Below, piece by piece: positions 15,347-27,793 of a stretch of 64,000 nt of DNA. The notes beneath the pieces were generated by a model. That model had not been told where the DNA came from. It did no database searches and saw only the letters and a list, made by a program, of their open reading frames with translations. Origin of the DNA: Cunninghamella blakesleeana (taxonomy: Eukaryota > Mucoromycota > Mucoromycetes > Mucorales > Cunninghamellaceae); assembly GCA_017871115.1 (NCBI GenBank), contig JAFCIZ010000011.1:947501-1011500 (forward strand). Reading direction: 5' to 3'. A program made the translations under genes and the position numbers. Each line of letters starts with the position of its first letter. Position 1 is the first letter of the stretch.

Positions 15347-15762
15347 ATATAAAAAAATCAAGAATAGATATGTAGTTTAAATAAAAATATATAATAATGA
15401 TTTATTTATACTATATAGTTATATATATATGTGTGTATATATATTAATTTTAATATTGATATATATAAATTAATAATATAAATAATATGAGAAAGAAAGG
15501 AAGAAAAATAGAAAAGTTAAAAGTGAAAGAAAGAAAGAAAAAAAGAAAAAAAGAGTGAGAGAAATAAAAATAAATTTATATTTTATTGTAGATCCATAAA
15601 GCGAAAAAAAAAAGCTTAGGGCCTAGAGCTCTTTTGTTACACATATCAAAAAATGCGGAGATTTAATCCAATTTCTAAATTATATTTGAAATTTTATTAT
15701 TATTATTTTTTTTAGTCCCTCTTTTTATTATTTATTTATTTTAACCTTTAAATAGATTATAT
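15347..15762. promoter_or_regulatory. divergent promoter region, RhoGAP / DHHC gene
   Basis: This 416 bp spacer separates two start codons facing away from each other, so it must hold both promoters. Purine-rich tract at 15486-15560, a short GC-richer patch near 15615-15640 and T-rich DNA before the ATG at 15763 are seen. No specific factor site is claimed. Confidence 0.5.
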
Positions 15763-16164
15763 ATGAATGTGGATATAGATAAAATAACACAACAGGATAT
15801 GGAATATAGTTCCTTCAGTTCCATTGTCCCAGAATCAACTTTAAAACATTCATCATCTACTACACCTTTATATACTCCTCCTTCTTTATTAAAAAATAAT
15901 GGTAACCAAAAAAGAATATCTTCTATTGAACAATTCGATTTTAAATCAGTACCTACTCACACATTACCTACTTCATCTGGTTTAACAACAATATCCATTT
16001 TATCCAATGATACCACCTCTGCTTTAATAAATCAACCTGATTATAATATTAATAACAATAACAACAGTAATAATAATAATAAAGAAGAAGAAAATATCAT
16101 GCTAGAATCTTTAACAACACCTACTACAACAGAAGGTTCTTTTACTCTTCGAGATAATAATAGC

Positions 16165-16203
<39 letters not shown>

Positions 16204-17769
16204 CGAGATAGTAGTAATAGACAACAACAGCAAAACAGTACGATGAAGAAAAAAGAAATATATCATATCCCTTCCATAAATATTAATAACAGTAATGGTA
16301 ATAAAAAGCAACGAAACTATGAATTATTTGAAGGAAAATCAACTTTTTTTTGCGGTGGTCGATTGATGACAAGTCAAGCTTATTGGGCTTTTATAATTGC
16401 TTTAATTCTTCTTATTACACCATGTGTATTATTTGCTGTATTTGTGTAAAATAAATATAGATATAGATATTGTTGGATATATAGATAAAACAGTATATAA
16501 AATATAATTATGTAGGTAGATTATTTATTGATATTGATTTATTTTTATTTTTATCATAGTTGCCCTTTTTTATGGTTTTATTTACATCCTATTATTCCTA
16601 TTATATTTGCTTATGTATTTGTATTAGCCATTGTATCCATGTTTAAAGCATCATGGACTGACCCAGGGGTAAATATAGATATATATAAATACAAACATAA
16701 AATAAGGATGAACATGCTTTTTAATTTGACTTTTTTAATTTTTTTTTTTTAACGATTAATTATTTAGGTCATCCCTCGTGGACTTGATCCTACACCTACG
16801 CTAGAAACATTTGATGATCATTCATCTATATGGACTCAACCTTTTCCCGCTGATAAATGTGTTAAAATTAAAGATGAAATGTGGAATCTTAAATATTGTG
16901 ATACATGTAAAATATATCGCCCTCCAAGAGCTAGCCATTGTCGACAATGTGATAATTGTGTTGGTAATATAAAATAAATTAATAACAATAGAGTTTATTA
17001 TCATTATCATTATTAACAAAAAAATTTTTTTTTTTTTTTTTTTTTCAATAATAATAGAAAATGAAGACCATCATTGTATCTGGTTAAATAATTGTATTGG
17101 AAAAAGAAACTATCGCCCCTTTTTTACGTTTATTTTATCGAGTACTTTTTTAGCTACCTTTGTGGTTGCCTTTTCTTTAGTTCATATGTTCATGGCCGCT
17201 TATCAAATCCAGCCTATTCTTTCTTTCGATCTTATCTTTCAAACAACACCTGTCAGCTTTATCTTAGCCATTATTGGATTTATATTGTTATGGATGGTTG
17301 GAGGATTAACTTGTTACCATTGCTATTTAGTTGTGAAAGGTTTAACTACCCATGAAAAGGTAAATATAAAATAATAATTATCATAAAGAGCATCAAATAA
17401 TTAAATAAACATAAAATTTGTATATATTAAATAAGATAGATTATTTAGAAATTAATAAATAATATATATTTACTGTCTTCTTTTTTTTTATTAGCTACGA
17501 GCTTCCATTTTATATCCTAATCATCATGGGAAAACAAATCCTTTTAATCGAAAAAGCCCTTGGTTAAATGTTATTCAGGTACTTTGTCATCCTCAACCAA
17601 AAAGGTAAATAATAATAAAATAGTAAAGTTAAAGATAAATTAGATGCTATTTTTCTTTTTTATCTATTTGATTTACTAACGTCTATATTGTTATTATTTT
17701 TATTTTCTTCTTTCTTTTTTACTTAGTCATTTACGTAGACGTAAATATATTGATACCGAAAATGAATAA
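15763..17769 (+). CDS. DHHC palmitoyltransferase, Erf2-like
   Basis: Six exons (15763-16445, 16560-16668, 16768-16963, 17058-17359, 17495-17604, 17727-17769) give 480 residues. The N-terminal ~190 residues are Ser/Thr/Asn-rich with a 14-Asn run. Then come TM1-TM2 ([22 protein letters not shown] and [13 protein letters not shown]), a TDPGVIPRG loop, and the cysteine-rich domain: [45 protein letters not shown], with the catalytic DHHC intact. Two further TM segments and a short basic end ([14 protein letters not shown]) follow. The family attaches palmitate to cysteines of membrane proteins; Erf2 acts on Ras in the ER/Golgi. The [11 protein letters not shown] loop and the overall order fit Erf2; the exact substrate is inference. 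Confidence 0.93.
16150..16202 (+). repeat. (AAT)n tract encoding poly-Asn
   Basis: An in-frame AAT run inside exon 1 of the DHHC gene gives about 14 consecutive Asn residues in the cytosolic N-terminus. It is probably length-variable. Confidence 0.85.
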
Positions 17770-18188
17770 TCGTCAACCCCTTTGATATTTAATATTCTAT
17801 ATAATCTATATACTTTATTTTTGTATACATTCTACCATCTATACCCACCCATTAATTATTTTTTTTTATATTTTATTTTATTTTTCCTGTTATTTATAAT
17901 CTAAGCAAAATGTGTTGGTATTATTCATTTTTTTACTTTACTTTTTATTACTATAATAAATCATTTGAATTATAATAAAATATTAAGCACAAGAAACAGT
18001 TCAAAGTATATATATATATTTATATATGATGAAATTACAAAAAAATAAAAAATAGAATATTATAAAAGTATTAAAAAAAATATGTATAAAAATGTGTATA
18101 AATACAAAAACTAAATATATAGACATAGATATATATGTACTAATGAATAAATGATCTATTATAATTTTCTTTCCCTTCCTTTTTCTTT
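17770..18188. other. 3' region between convergent genes
   Basis: Shared downstream region of the DHHC gene (+) and the UreD gene (-). A/T-rich with AATAAA-like signals; no gene seen. Confidence 0.4.
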
Positions 18189-19352
18189 TTACATTAGTAT
18201 TTTCCCAAACATGCCATCCCCAACAATATCCTTTAAACCTTGACCTAAACATTCTAATTTAATAAAATCGCGTACCATTTCTGTTGTCATCCCAGCCATT
18301 CGGATTAATACCCCACGATCATTTAAACAAGGACTTACTGACCATAATAAATCCTTTTCCTTTTTCATTGAATGAGGCAACATTCTCATATCCTCTGATT
18401 TTTTTAAAATAGTATGAATGGATTGATATAGTGGTGATTTTTTTTCCGTTGTTGCCGTATGATCACTTGCAATAATAATTAAGGTAGCAAAACAGGCATA
18501 AGGTTTTAATTTAGCTGCATACGATGTTTCCTTTATTTCTTTATCGTCATCATTTTCTTCCTCTTGTTGCTCGAGTCCATTATTATTATTATTAGAGCTA
18601 TCTTCTAAAACCATATGATCTTTGATTTTTAATTTTTGATCCAAATAAATATCAATTCGACTAGCGTAATATTTAAATTGCCATTGTTCGCCACGGCTCA
18701 TTCTGCCACTAGTAAACCAATCCAATAAAACTAATTGAGATGTACTATCTTGTAAATGAATGATTTGTTTGGATGTAAAGGAAGAATCTTTAAAAGAAGT
18801 AACTGGATCAGGCATATTGATTAATATCCCTCCAGCAGATATAGTGGCTTTAATGGTTTGTGTTGATGTATCTTCCATTTTTTTTCTATTCTTATTTTGA
18901 ACAGCCGTTGTTGCTGTTGGCGATGATGATGTTGATAATGTTGGTATTGGGGAGGAAGGAGGTAACGTTTTTGTATTGGTATTGGTTGGTAAAAGAGGTT
19001 GAATGTTTTTAAAAGGTAAAGAAGGTTGTGCCTTTTGAGCCAAAAGAGTCATCCATTGTCTTTGGTATAAACGATCCTTAAATATCTTCGTATTACCTTG
19101 GGTTAAAAGTAATAAGATGGCCTTTGGTAATATATCAATTTGCACCTGAAACTGATCCCCACTTACAATTCCACCTCCATAACTAATCATATATACAACT
19201 GCTAATCTATCAGCATGACCTTTGGTTGGGATAAACTTGAGTGGGTATTGAGCATGAATCTTGGAAAACTTGGTTTTATTATCATAACATTGACATATTA
19301 ACGTGCCATTTCCTGGTTCACCAGAGGCTGTAGTGGAAAAACGTTGAATCAT
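18189..19352 (-). CDS. ureD: urease accessory protein UreD
   Basis: A single exon of 387 residues from ATG 19352 (MIQRFSTTASGEPG). Blocks typical of UreD are seen: YPLKFIPTKGH, VVYMISYGGGIVSGDQFQVQIDI, LLLTQGNTKIFK, then ISAGGILINMPDPVTSF, QLVLLDWFTSGRMSRGEQWQF and the end GVLIRMAGMTTEMVRDFI. UreD works with UreF and UreG to load nickel into apo-urease in the cytosol. A low-complexity Ser/Thr/Asn-rich insert (residues ~125-175) and an acidic Asn/Glu insert (~265-285) make it longer than the bacterial protein. An in-frame ATG at 19427 would add a hydrophobic segment and is not chosen because known UreD proteins lack it. No intron is needed, which is unusual in this window. Confidence 0.93.
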   Translation of the reverse strand: MIQRFSTTASGEPGNGTLICQCYDNKTKFSKIHAQYPLKFIPTKGHADRLAVVYMISYGGGIVSGDQFQVQIDILPKAILLLLTQGNTKIFKDRLYQRQWMTLLAQKAQPSLPFKNIQPLLPTNTNTKTLPPSSPIPTLSTSSSPTATTAVQNKNRKKMEDTSTQTIKATISAGGILINMPDPVTSFKDSSFTSKQIIHLQDSTSQLVLLDWFTSGRMSRGEQWQFKYYASRIDIYLDQKLKIKDHMVLEDSSNNNNNGLEQQEEENDDDKEIKETSYAAKLKPYACFATLIIIASDHTATTEKKSPLYQSIHTILKKSEDMRMLPHSMKKEKDLLWSVSPCLNDRGVLIRMAGMTTEMVRDFIKLECLGQGLKDIVGDGMFGKILM

Positions 19353-19595
19353 GTATAATAAAAAAAAGAAAAAAGAAGAAAGAATAAAAAGTTGAAAAAA
19401 GAGATTTTTTTTTTTAAAAATTACCAAAAAAAAAAGGGGGGAATGAAAAGATAAGCTGGGAATTAATTTTCTTAAACTTTAATAATTTTTAAAAAGCCAC
19501 TTAGATTTTTTTCAAATATGATTTTTTTTTATCCTTTCATTCTTTCACTTCAATTTTTTTTTTTTTTTTTTCCCACTCATATATTTATTTTAATT
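19353..19595. promoter_or_regulatory. divergent promoter, UreD / Utp16-like gene
   Basis: A 243 bp spacer between two start codons pointing apart. It contains long T and A runs; a purine-rich GGGGGGA patch lies near 19435. It must drive both genes. Confidence 0.45.
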
Positions 19596-20522
19596 ATGCC
19601 AAAGATCACATTTGATTCTGATGAAGAATTTGTTTTTGAAGAAAAGGAAGATGAAATAAAACCAGTCCAAGATAATAATGAACAAAGCGAAAGTTCCGAT
19701 GATGATGAAGCACCTGAAGCTGTATCTATAAGCTCTTCACGTTCTAAAGCTTTATTAGAAGCCAAAGCACAAAAAGAAGCAGCCCTCAAGTAAAAAAAAA
19801 AATAGAACAAAAAAATGGATTTCATATTTATATATAAAAAAAAGAATGAATTATATGAATGAAAATTAATCGAATTATATTTTTATTTTATTTTAAATAG
19901 ATTAGCGAAAGCTGATAAAGAAAAACGACGACAACGCGATCTTCAATTAAAAGAACAAAAAAAGGGTAGCAAAAGGGAAAAAAAACAGCACATCAAAAAA
20001 GAAAGTGATGAAGAAAAAGACGATAGTGAAAGTGATGATGATGAAAAAGAAGATATAGATGAAGACGAGGAATTGGATGATGAAGAAGTGGATGATAATA
20101 ATGATAATAAATTACCTCAATCCATATTAAATGAATTGAAATCCACATCAGACACTTCAAAACGAACACATATGACAATAGAAGATTTTGAACGATTAGA
20201 AGCCATTCAAGAAGCAAAAGAAAAAGAAAAATTAGAACGACAACAAAAAAGACAAAAGATACAAAAAAAGGGACGTGTGGTTGGAGAATACACAGTAAAA
20301 ATCATTAATCAACGCCCTAAAGTGGCTCAAGCTGGTAAAAGTTTACAAAATATGAAACAAGAACAATTAAATAGAGCATCTGTTCCTCGTCGAAATGCTA
20401 TTTTAAATGCTAGTATGGATCGTAGAAATGGTGGAGCTTTAATCTTTAGACGTGATGATCAGCAATTAGATGAAAAGTTAAAATCTAAAAAGTTAAAAAA
20501 ATCAAAACTTCATAACAAATAA
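19596..20522 (+). CDS. Bud21/Utp16-like U3 snoRNA-associated nucleolar protein
   Basis: Two exons, 19596-19789 and 19901-20522, give 271 residues. The protein starts MPKITFDSDEEFVFEE, has an acidic serine-rich patch (SESSDDDEAPEAVS), a SSRSKALLEAKAQKEAALK helix, a long Lys/Glu/Asp region and a C-terminal ordered part (GRVVGEYTVKIINQRPKVAQ, VPRRNAILNASMDRRNGGALIFRRD) with a lysine-rich tail that fits nucleolar targeting. The EAPEAVS block followed by a helix is characteristic of the U3 snoRNA-associated family that acts in the small-subunit processome. The label rests on these motifs; a related nucleolar coiled-coil protein cannot be excluded. An ATG at 19518 adds a poly-Phe leader from a T-run and is rejected. 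Confidence 0.7.
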
Positions 20523-22305
20523 TAATTATAATAATAGATATTTTATTCATACACACATACACACACACCCTCTCTGTTTTTGCATTCATTTAATCATTTC
20601 TTATTTATATTTATATATTTATATATACATTCATGTTAATACTTGATACAAAATAAAAAATAACGTAATATAACACGGATTTTATTCAATGGATAATGAG
20701 AATACACATATATATACGAGCATTTGATTATTTCAATAAGTGCTACTATTAACAATTCTTTTTTTTTTTTTTTTTTCATTGAGAATATATTTTAAAAGCA
20801 TAATAAAAAGGAAAGGGGTTTTGAAAATTTAGATTTTTTTTTTCAAATATATATGTTCTAAAAATCCCCTGAGGAATTGATGTAATTCTGACGATAATTG
20901 CAAACCTTGTACGGACGTATACATTTATTAATAAAATTGGATTTTTTTTTATATTTATATATGATATAATTAAAGCAATAAGAAATAATGAAAAGTAATA
21001 AATCTATACTAATACAATAATAATAAGCGTACAATAAATACATCACTATAAATCAATATAAATAGAAAAAGAAAGAGTAGGGTAAGGAAGGAAAGGAATC
21101 AAAAAGAAAAGTAAAGACAATGAAAAAAAAAGTTAGCAAGTTGAGTATTAATTATGGAAATAGCTCTTTGTAAAAATATGAAGTTATATACATGTTTCTT
21201 TTTTATATATTTATATTTACTAGGAAAGCTGGTATCAAGATTAAGTTTGTAGAGACATGATAAAATGTAAGCAAAGCAGTAGCGGCAATGGCAGCAAGGG
21301 TACGGCTGGAAGGGGTATTTTTCGTGGTAGTTAATGCTGAAAAAAATACAAGTTAACATTTATGTTTTATTTTTTAAACTTAGTAGATATTTTTTTCAAG
21401 TCAAAAAAACGTTTCATAATTAAAAATGAATCTGTTTAAATAATAAAATAAAAAATTCGAATAAATGGTTGTTTTGGAGCACTAATTTTTTTAAAACCAT
21501 ATCAACTTCAGAAATATTTAATTTTTAAACTTTACAAAAGTAATAATATTGTAGATGATTTGAATGTTTTTTTTTATAAATCAAAAAGTAAAATACTGTT
21601 TTGAACAACAAAATACAACATTAATTAAAGTAAATAAAAAAGAAAAGGAAAGCCAAAGCTGTATAAATAAACTCATTTTAGTAAAAATTAAACATTTTTT
21701 TCTGACTCATATAAAAATATAATAATGGCATTTAATGCACAGTATTAAAATCTAATAAAGAAGTTAATTAAAGATAAAAAAATTATAATAAATACCAAGA
21801 AACTTATAAAATTTGACAGCTAAAAATATATAGTTACTTGAAAATATTTCAACTTTTTACTATGCAGCTTTGTTACAATTTTAATTTTATCAATTCATAG
21901 GCAAATATTAAGCTATTGTGTATTAAAAAAATATCAAATTCTAATAACCTTTTTTTTGTGAGTAATAGCTATTTTCTTTGTCACATAATACCTTTTTATA
22001 TTCTTTTTTATAAATAAATAAAAGCAGATATTAGGGAAACATCAAATAAAATGATAACTAGTTTTTTTATATTTGAGTTTAAAGTTTTTTTTTTTTGCAA
22101 ATAGCATAAACGTGACTTAATTTTAAATATTTTAAAATCCAATTTTTTTTGGCTCCCTAATTTTTTTCTCTTCTTTTTTCACTCCATTTTTTTTTTTTTT
22201 AGCCATATATATAAATACATATTATATCAATCTTTATATCTATATAACTTGGTTATATTTTTTTCTACTAATAATAATAACAATAATAATAATAATATTA
22301 GCACC
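20523..22305. other. 1.8 kb intergenic region with an exon-like island
   Basis: Mostly A/T-only DNA between the Utp16-like gene and Nic96. Two patches of higher GC stand out on the minus strand: 21225-21347, preceded by a good splice acceptor and open in frame, and 20860-20935, which reads MYTSVQGLQLSSELHQFLRG. They may be exons of an unrecognised gene or relics. The final 150 bp are T-rich and probably promoter for Nic96. Confidence 0.35.
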
Positions 22306-25300
22306 ATGGGAACTTCAACATTTAAAAATATATATGAAAGTGCTAAATTATTAGTTGACCCAACATTTACACGTCAATTACCCTTTTTAAAACGGGATAT
22401 GTCCCAAATAGAAATGGAAACAACAAACATGTCAAAACGTATAAAACCTAATCCAGAATTACATGCTAAAGCGTAAATCAATTATATAATAAAGAAAGAA
22501 AGAAAGGATTGAAATAAACACGTTTTAATTGCTCTATCTTTCATATATTATTATTATTATTATTATTTTTAAAAATATGTAGCCATTATTTCTTAGCTCA
22601 AGGTTCTATCAATAGTCAAGAATTAGCTCAAAATCTTAATGCTATTGATACATCCAACACTTTCCAAAAAGTAGAAGTTATTAGTAGTACAAATGTTCAA
22701 GTAATTATAATAACGCCATTTAATATATATTTATATATAATAACATTATTTAATATAACAATTTTAAAAATAAATAATTTTTCTTTTATTCATTCTTGTA
22801 TTTTTATTAGGAATACCTCGATCAAATGCACGAAATTGAAATTATAAATACTATTGAACAAATTAGAAGTCAAGTAAGTCGAAGAAAACCTAATAGAAAA
22901 CATTGCTTCTATTCTATATAGTTTTATTTATTGATAACATCTCTCTCTCTCTCTCTTTATACTTGCATTCTCTTTTAGACTGATGATGATGTAGATGCTT
23001 TGGAAGAAAAAATGTTTAAACAGGATATGGAGCATATACAAGAAAGAAAAAAAGATATAGAAAAAACAGAGCAAGTAAAACCTAATGGACTCTTTGAACA
23101 ACATCATATCAATATGGTAATAAGCTAGTTTTTTAAATAGATATATAGGATATATAAAAAGGAAAAAAAAAAAGTATATGAAATATCTTTAATCTTATAT
23201 GGAAAATATAAATAAATAGGCTCGCCTTAGTAAAGATGAAGAAGAAAATAAGATCAACAAATATTTTACAGATATTACAAACTTAAACCAAGCAAGATTA
23301 AAAAAAAAGAAATTTGCGCTTATTAAAGCATTCAGTCATATGGATCAATCCGTCAATACTTCGAAGGTATATATATATATATACATAAAAAATATATTAA
23401 AATTTATTCATTTACATATATATCTGTACACATATCTACTCTTCACTTATATAGGGACAACATCGCGCAAAAGACATTTGGCAATTAATTGATAAGCTTG
23501 GATGTGAAAGTGAATCTGTTCCAAATGACAACCCCCAAGGAAAATATATTAAACCTTATTTAATCCAACCTTATGATAGTTATGATTCAATTCAAACCCG
23601 ACGTCATTTAATAAAAGCAACAAGATCATGGCTAGAAGAACAGTAAGACAATGATAAATGGGATAATAGAATGCTGGTAGAAAGAAAGAAAAAGAAAGAG
23701 TACATATTAATATTTATTTTAATTTTTTTTTATTAGAACCCTTCAATATTTGGATGAAATACTATTAAAGAAAGCTCATGAAATCAAACCTGGTGGGAAT
23801 CCGTCTTTTATTCTTCGTTTAAAATCATTTATAAAAGTTACATTTAAAACTGGTTCTGATTGGACTGATCCTAGACTTGAAGTAATTAATATTTATTAAA
23901 AAAAAAAAGTGTATATACAGTCTTATATATACATAGTATTTATCTAAACTTATATTATATTATTTATTTATAAATAGATTATCAATGATTTACCTGTATG
24001 GACTTATTTGTTTATGATGTTAAGATGTGGTCAAGATCATTTTGCTTTAGAATTTATTGAAGAACATGCTGATTGGTATAAATCCGAACCAAACTTTGTC
24101 TCTTATCTTAAAGAATATCTTACAAATCCTGATAGATGGTAAGGAGAAAATAGTAATAGAGAATAAGAAGGAAAATGTAGCTATAGTAACCAAATTTGTA
24201 TTATCATTTTTTTTTTATATATTTTATTTTAGTATAAGTAAAGAAACACATGAAAATGTATTAAAGGATTATCAACGATTAGAATACTCAGAAATCAATA
24301 GTGATCCCTATAAAACAATTCTCTTGAAAATCATTGGTAGATGCGAATTAAATAAGAAAAATATGTCTGATGTGATTAAAACTACTGAAGATTATTTATG
24401 GTTACAAGTAAGATAAAATAATATTAAAAACAATATTATTATAAATGTGATTTTACTTATTATTTTTGTTTTTCATAAACATATTTATGTTTCTATAGCT
24501 TACACTTATTCGTGAACAAAATGATCAAAATGAAATTTGGCAGGAGCAATATACACTATATGAACTTCAAACTTTAATGCTTGATTATGGTGCTAAACGA
24601 TTTGATCCTACAGGAAGTACTCCTTGGACATTCTTTAAAATTTTATTTGCTACTGGTCAATATGAAAGAGTAAGTAGTATAAACTATATTTTTTTTTAAT
24701 AAAGAAAAAGAGAGAAGAAGATAACATATTTAAGACTTGTTTGCTAATTTACTGACATTTTATAATATTTGATTTCATTTAATACTAGGCCATTAATTAT
24801 TTATATAAAAATGAACACACACAAATCGAAGCCACTCATTTTGCCATTGCATTAGTATATTATGGATTATTACGAGTTCCACAAGAGCCTTTAAAGAACA
24901 GCGTGGATTTATTAGTGATGGAAGAGAATAACACCAAAGCAACCCTTAATTTTTCACGTCTCATATATCAATATATACAAAAATTCAATAAAAATTACCC
25001 AAAGCTTAGTTTACAATACATCTTTTTACTCACTTTATATTCCACCAAACACGGCTACTCGAATGATATCATGGTATCACTGGCAAGATCGTACGTTCGT
25101 GATGTGATCATCTCCACATCAGTAGCAATTACAACAGCTGACAGCCATCATCAATCCATTTTGGGCACCTCTACATTAGAAAAGGGAAGACAAACAGGCT
25201 ATTTAGATGAATACAGATATTTATTAGATATTAAAGATGAAAAACAATATTATCAATTAATTCTTCAGCCTTTGGCCAATGATTTCAGTGAAAGAGGAAG

Positions 25301-26328
25301 ATATATTTCTGGTGTTCATGTAAGCGAATTAGCAGGTGATTATCTTTTTGTTATTGATATTTTAAATCGACAACTTGGAAATGTACTACGCCGCCCTACT
25401 CATACGGTTCAAATGGATATTCAATCCAACAATAAAATGAATGTGGATGAGGACGGAGATGGCGATGAGGATCGATATCAAACAATGAATATTTCGGATT
25501 TAATTGAATTTACTTTATCAACTATGGAACGGTATGAAAAATATCAACATGTTGCTCTATTGATTCCTGACAACAAAAAAAGATCAATTCGTGCTTTGGT
25601 TCAATTTGTTAGAGGTCGTGCATTATATGATAATGGTGATTATGATAAGGCTCTGCAGGTAATTAGATATATTTATATGCATATTTATAAATAGAGGTAT
25701 ATATAAATAGGATTAAATTTTTTTATTTTATTTTATTTTTTTTATCTTTTTCATTTCCTTTTCTTTATTAAACTAGGTGATTGAACAAAGTGGGGTAATC
25801 CCAGTTAATACAAACGAAAATCTAAGATTTATAGTTGATCAATTCAAAAAATTGGATGAAAAAATCTGTAATAATATACCTGACGTCTTATTGATCATAT
25901 TGGATATGTTGTACAAGACTTGGCAATCCTATACTCAAACTGATGAAAAATTAAAACCTATGGTTAATCAGGTATATAAATAAAAAAATCAATCTCTTTT
26001 TTGATTGTAGATATATTATAGTTAAAAAATTTTATTGATTAACTCTTGAGTATATGCATATTATTATTATTATTATTATTATATTAGACATTAAGATCTA
26101 TCGAAAACCAAGTTCGTTCTCTCTTTCTTTTTGTTGGAATGATTCAATTAAAGATACCTTCTGACACCAATAAGAAATTAAATAGGTAAAAGAAAATAAA
26201 CTATTTATAAATATAAATATATATATAGATATAAATAATATTAATTTTTATAATTACTTTATTATATTTTTACTATTGTTATTAGATATGGGACATTAAT
26301 GTTAGAACAAAAAGTTACTATATTTTAG
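22306..26328 (+). CDS. NIC96: nucleoporin Nic96/Nup93
   Basis: About 14 exons joined by short GT..AG introns; the last one ends ..RYGTLMLEQKVTIF at the TAG 26326-26328. The start chosen is ATG 22306, which has an ACCATGG context; an in-frame ATG at 22249 would add an Asn run. Family blocks include AQGSINSQELAQNL, DEILLKKAHEIKPGGNPSFI, LPVWTYLFMMLRCGQDHFALEFI, YKTILLKIIGRCELNKKN, EDYLWLQL, FDPTGSTPWTFFKILFATGQYERAINYL and THFAIALVYYGLLRVP. Nic96/Nup93 is a helical scaffold of the inner ring of the nuclear pore and binds the Nsp1 complex through its N-terminal region. Length is roughly 800 residues, in line with the family. The exon with LSTMERYEKYQHVALLIPDN contains an acidic DEDGDGDED loop. 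Confidence 0.93.
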
Positions 26329-26686
26329 AAAAGGAAAATATAATTATAATAATAATGAATCTATTAAATTAAAAATGTATTATTGTAATATTATATATAT
26401 ATTTCACCAACTTTAAAAGATTAGCTTTTTTTTTCGTGTGTATATTATTATTTCGTGGTAAATATGGTAATTTAACAGTAGTTAAAAAGGCTAGTTACAC
26501 AATTTTTGTTATCGGGAAAATAATATAATAATAGAATAACAAAAGAGTGGGCACAGACGTTTTCAAAATCAATCATAAGAATTGTGTGGGAGGGGGGAGA
26601 AGGGGGTAAAAGGTAAGAGGGGTTGAATTGTAGATCTGATTTCATATATCTAATTTTTATTTTCTTTAGATAAGGCTTATGATATA

Positions 26687-26729
<43 letters not shown>

Positions 26730-27793
26730 GATGTAATAAAGAAATATATCTATATAAGAAAATGAATTGCTGTATATAAAAAAAAAGAAACCTGGTGAAA
26801 AAAAAATAAAGAATGAACATGGCGCATAAAAAAAAAAGTGGAAACTACTAGAAAATAGTAAAAAGATTGATTATGTTTTAATTATAAAAATTGGGGGGAG
26901 AAAGAAAGAAAAAAGAGTTGGGGGAGAGAAAGAAATCAAATCTAGTGAAAAATTATATAACCCAACTGTGTAATAAAAAATAACGTTCAGCTGACAAGAA
27001 AAAAATTCAGACAATAAAAAAAAAAAACTTATTTTTCAAATGACCAATTTCATTTTTCTCTATTTCTCTTTCTCTTTCTTTTTTTTTTTTTTTTTTTTTT
27101 TGTCTTTTTATTCATATTGTTTGTTTGCCTCTATATATTTATTTAAAGTGTTAATTACACATTATTAAAGGTTATTCATTCTTTTTACTTTTTTTTTTTT
27201 TTTTTTTGCCCTTTTATCTAATTAACTTCGTCATTCCATTAGGTAAATAAAAACTTATATTAAATAGTTTATTAAAAAAATATAGTTTTATCAAGATTCA
27301 AGTTACCAACTTATTATTAATAACTTTTTCTTTTTTTTTCTTTTATTATTTTTTTTATAAAAAAGGTTGGGTGATCTTTTTTCTCTTTTTTCTCTTTTTT
27401 ATCACACCTTTTTTTATTCTTTGAAACTGTTATTTTATTTGGTTACATACATATATATAACAACTTCAAGTAATACACAGCAATTACCTAAAAATAACCT
27501 TATATTTATACACATACACAAAAAAAATAATAATAACCCATCCCTTCACCCTACCCAGGCATTTTTTTTATTTATAATAATTATTCGCAGCAAATAAAAT
27601 ATATATAAGAGCACCTAATACATATATATTTATAAATACGACCTTTTAGTATATATTTTTAAAAAACAATAATAACAACAACCAGCAAAAAAAGGGGTTA
27701 TTTAGTTATTTTCATTATCTATTTTATTTTATTTTTTCTATACACACAACCAACAACAACAAAAAAAAAATCACATTATCAATTATTATTATT
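26329..27793. promoter_or_regulatory. 1.5 kb 5' region of the RRM gene
   Basis: No supported gene. It holds a G-rich patch (about 26587-26625), a (TA)n run at 26693-26717, and strongly pyrimidine-rich tracts at 27057-27100, 27181-27208 and 27325-27420, then A/C-rich DNA just before ATG 27794. Pyrimidine tracts next to CAACAA-rich leaders are common at strongly expressed fungal genes. The long leader may include a 5' UTR intron. The short frame at 27367-27597 is not convincing. Confidence 0.4.

Noticed and set aside
27367..27597. Frame upstream of the RRM gene (MGDLFSLFSLF)
   Set aside because: Low complexity from a pyrimidine tract; more likely promoter or 5' UTR.
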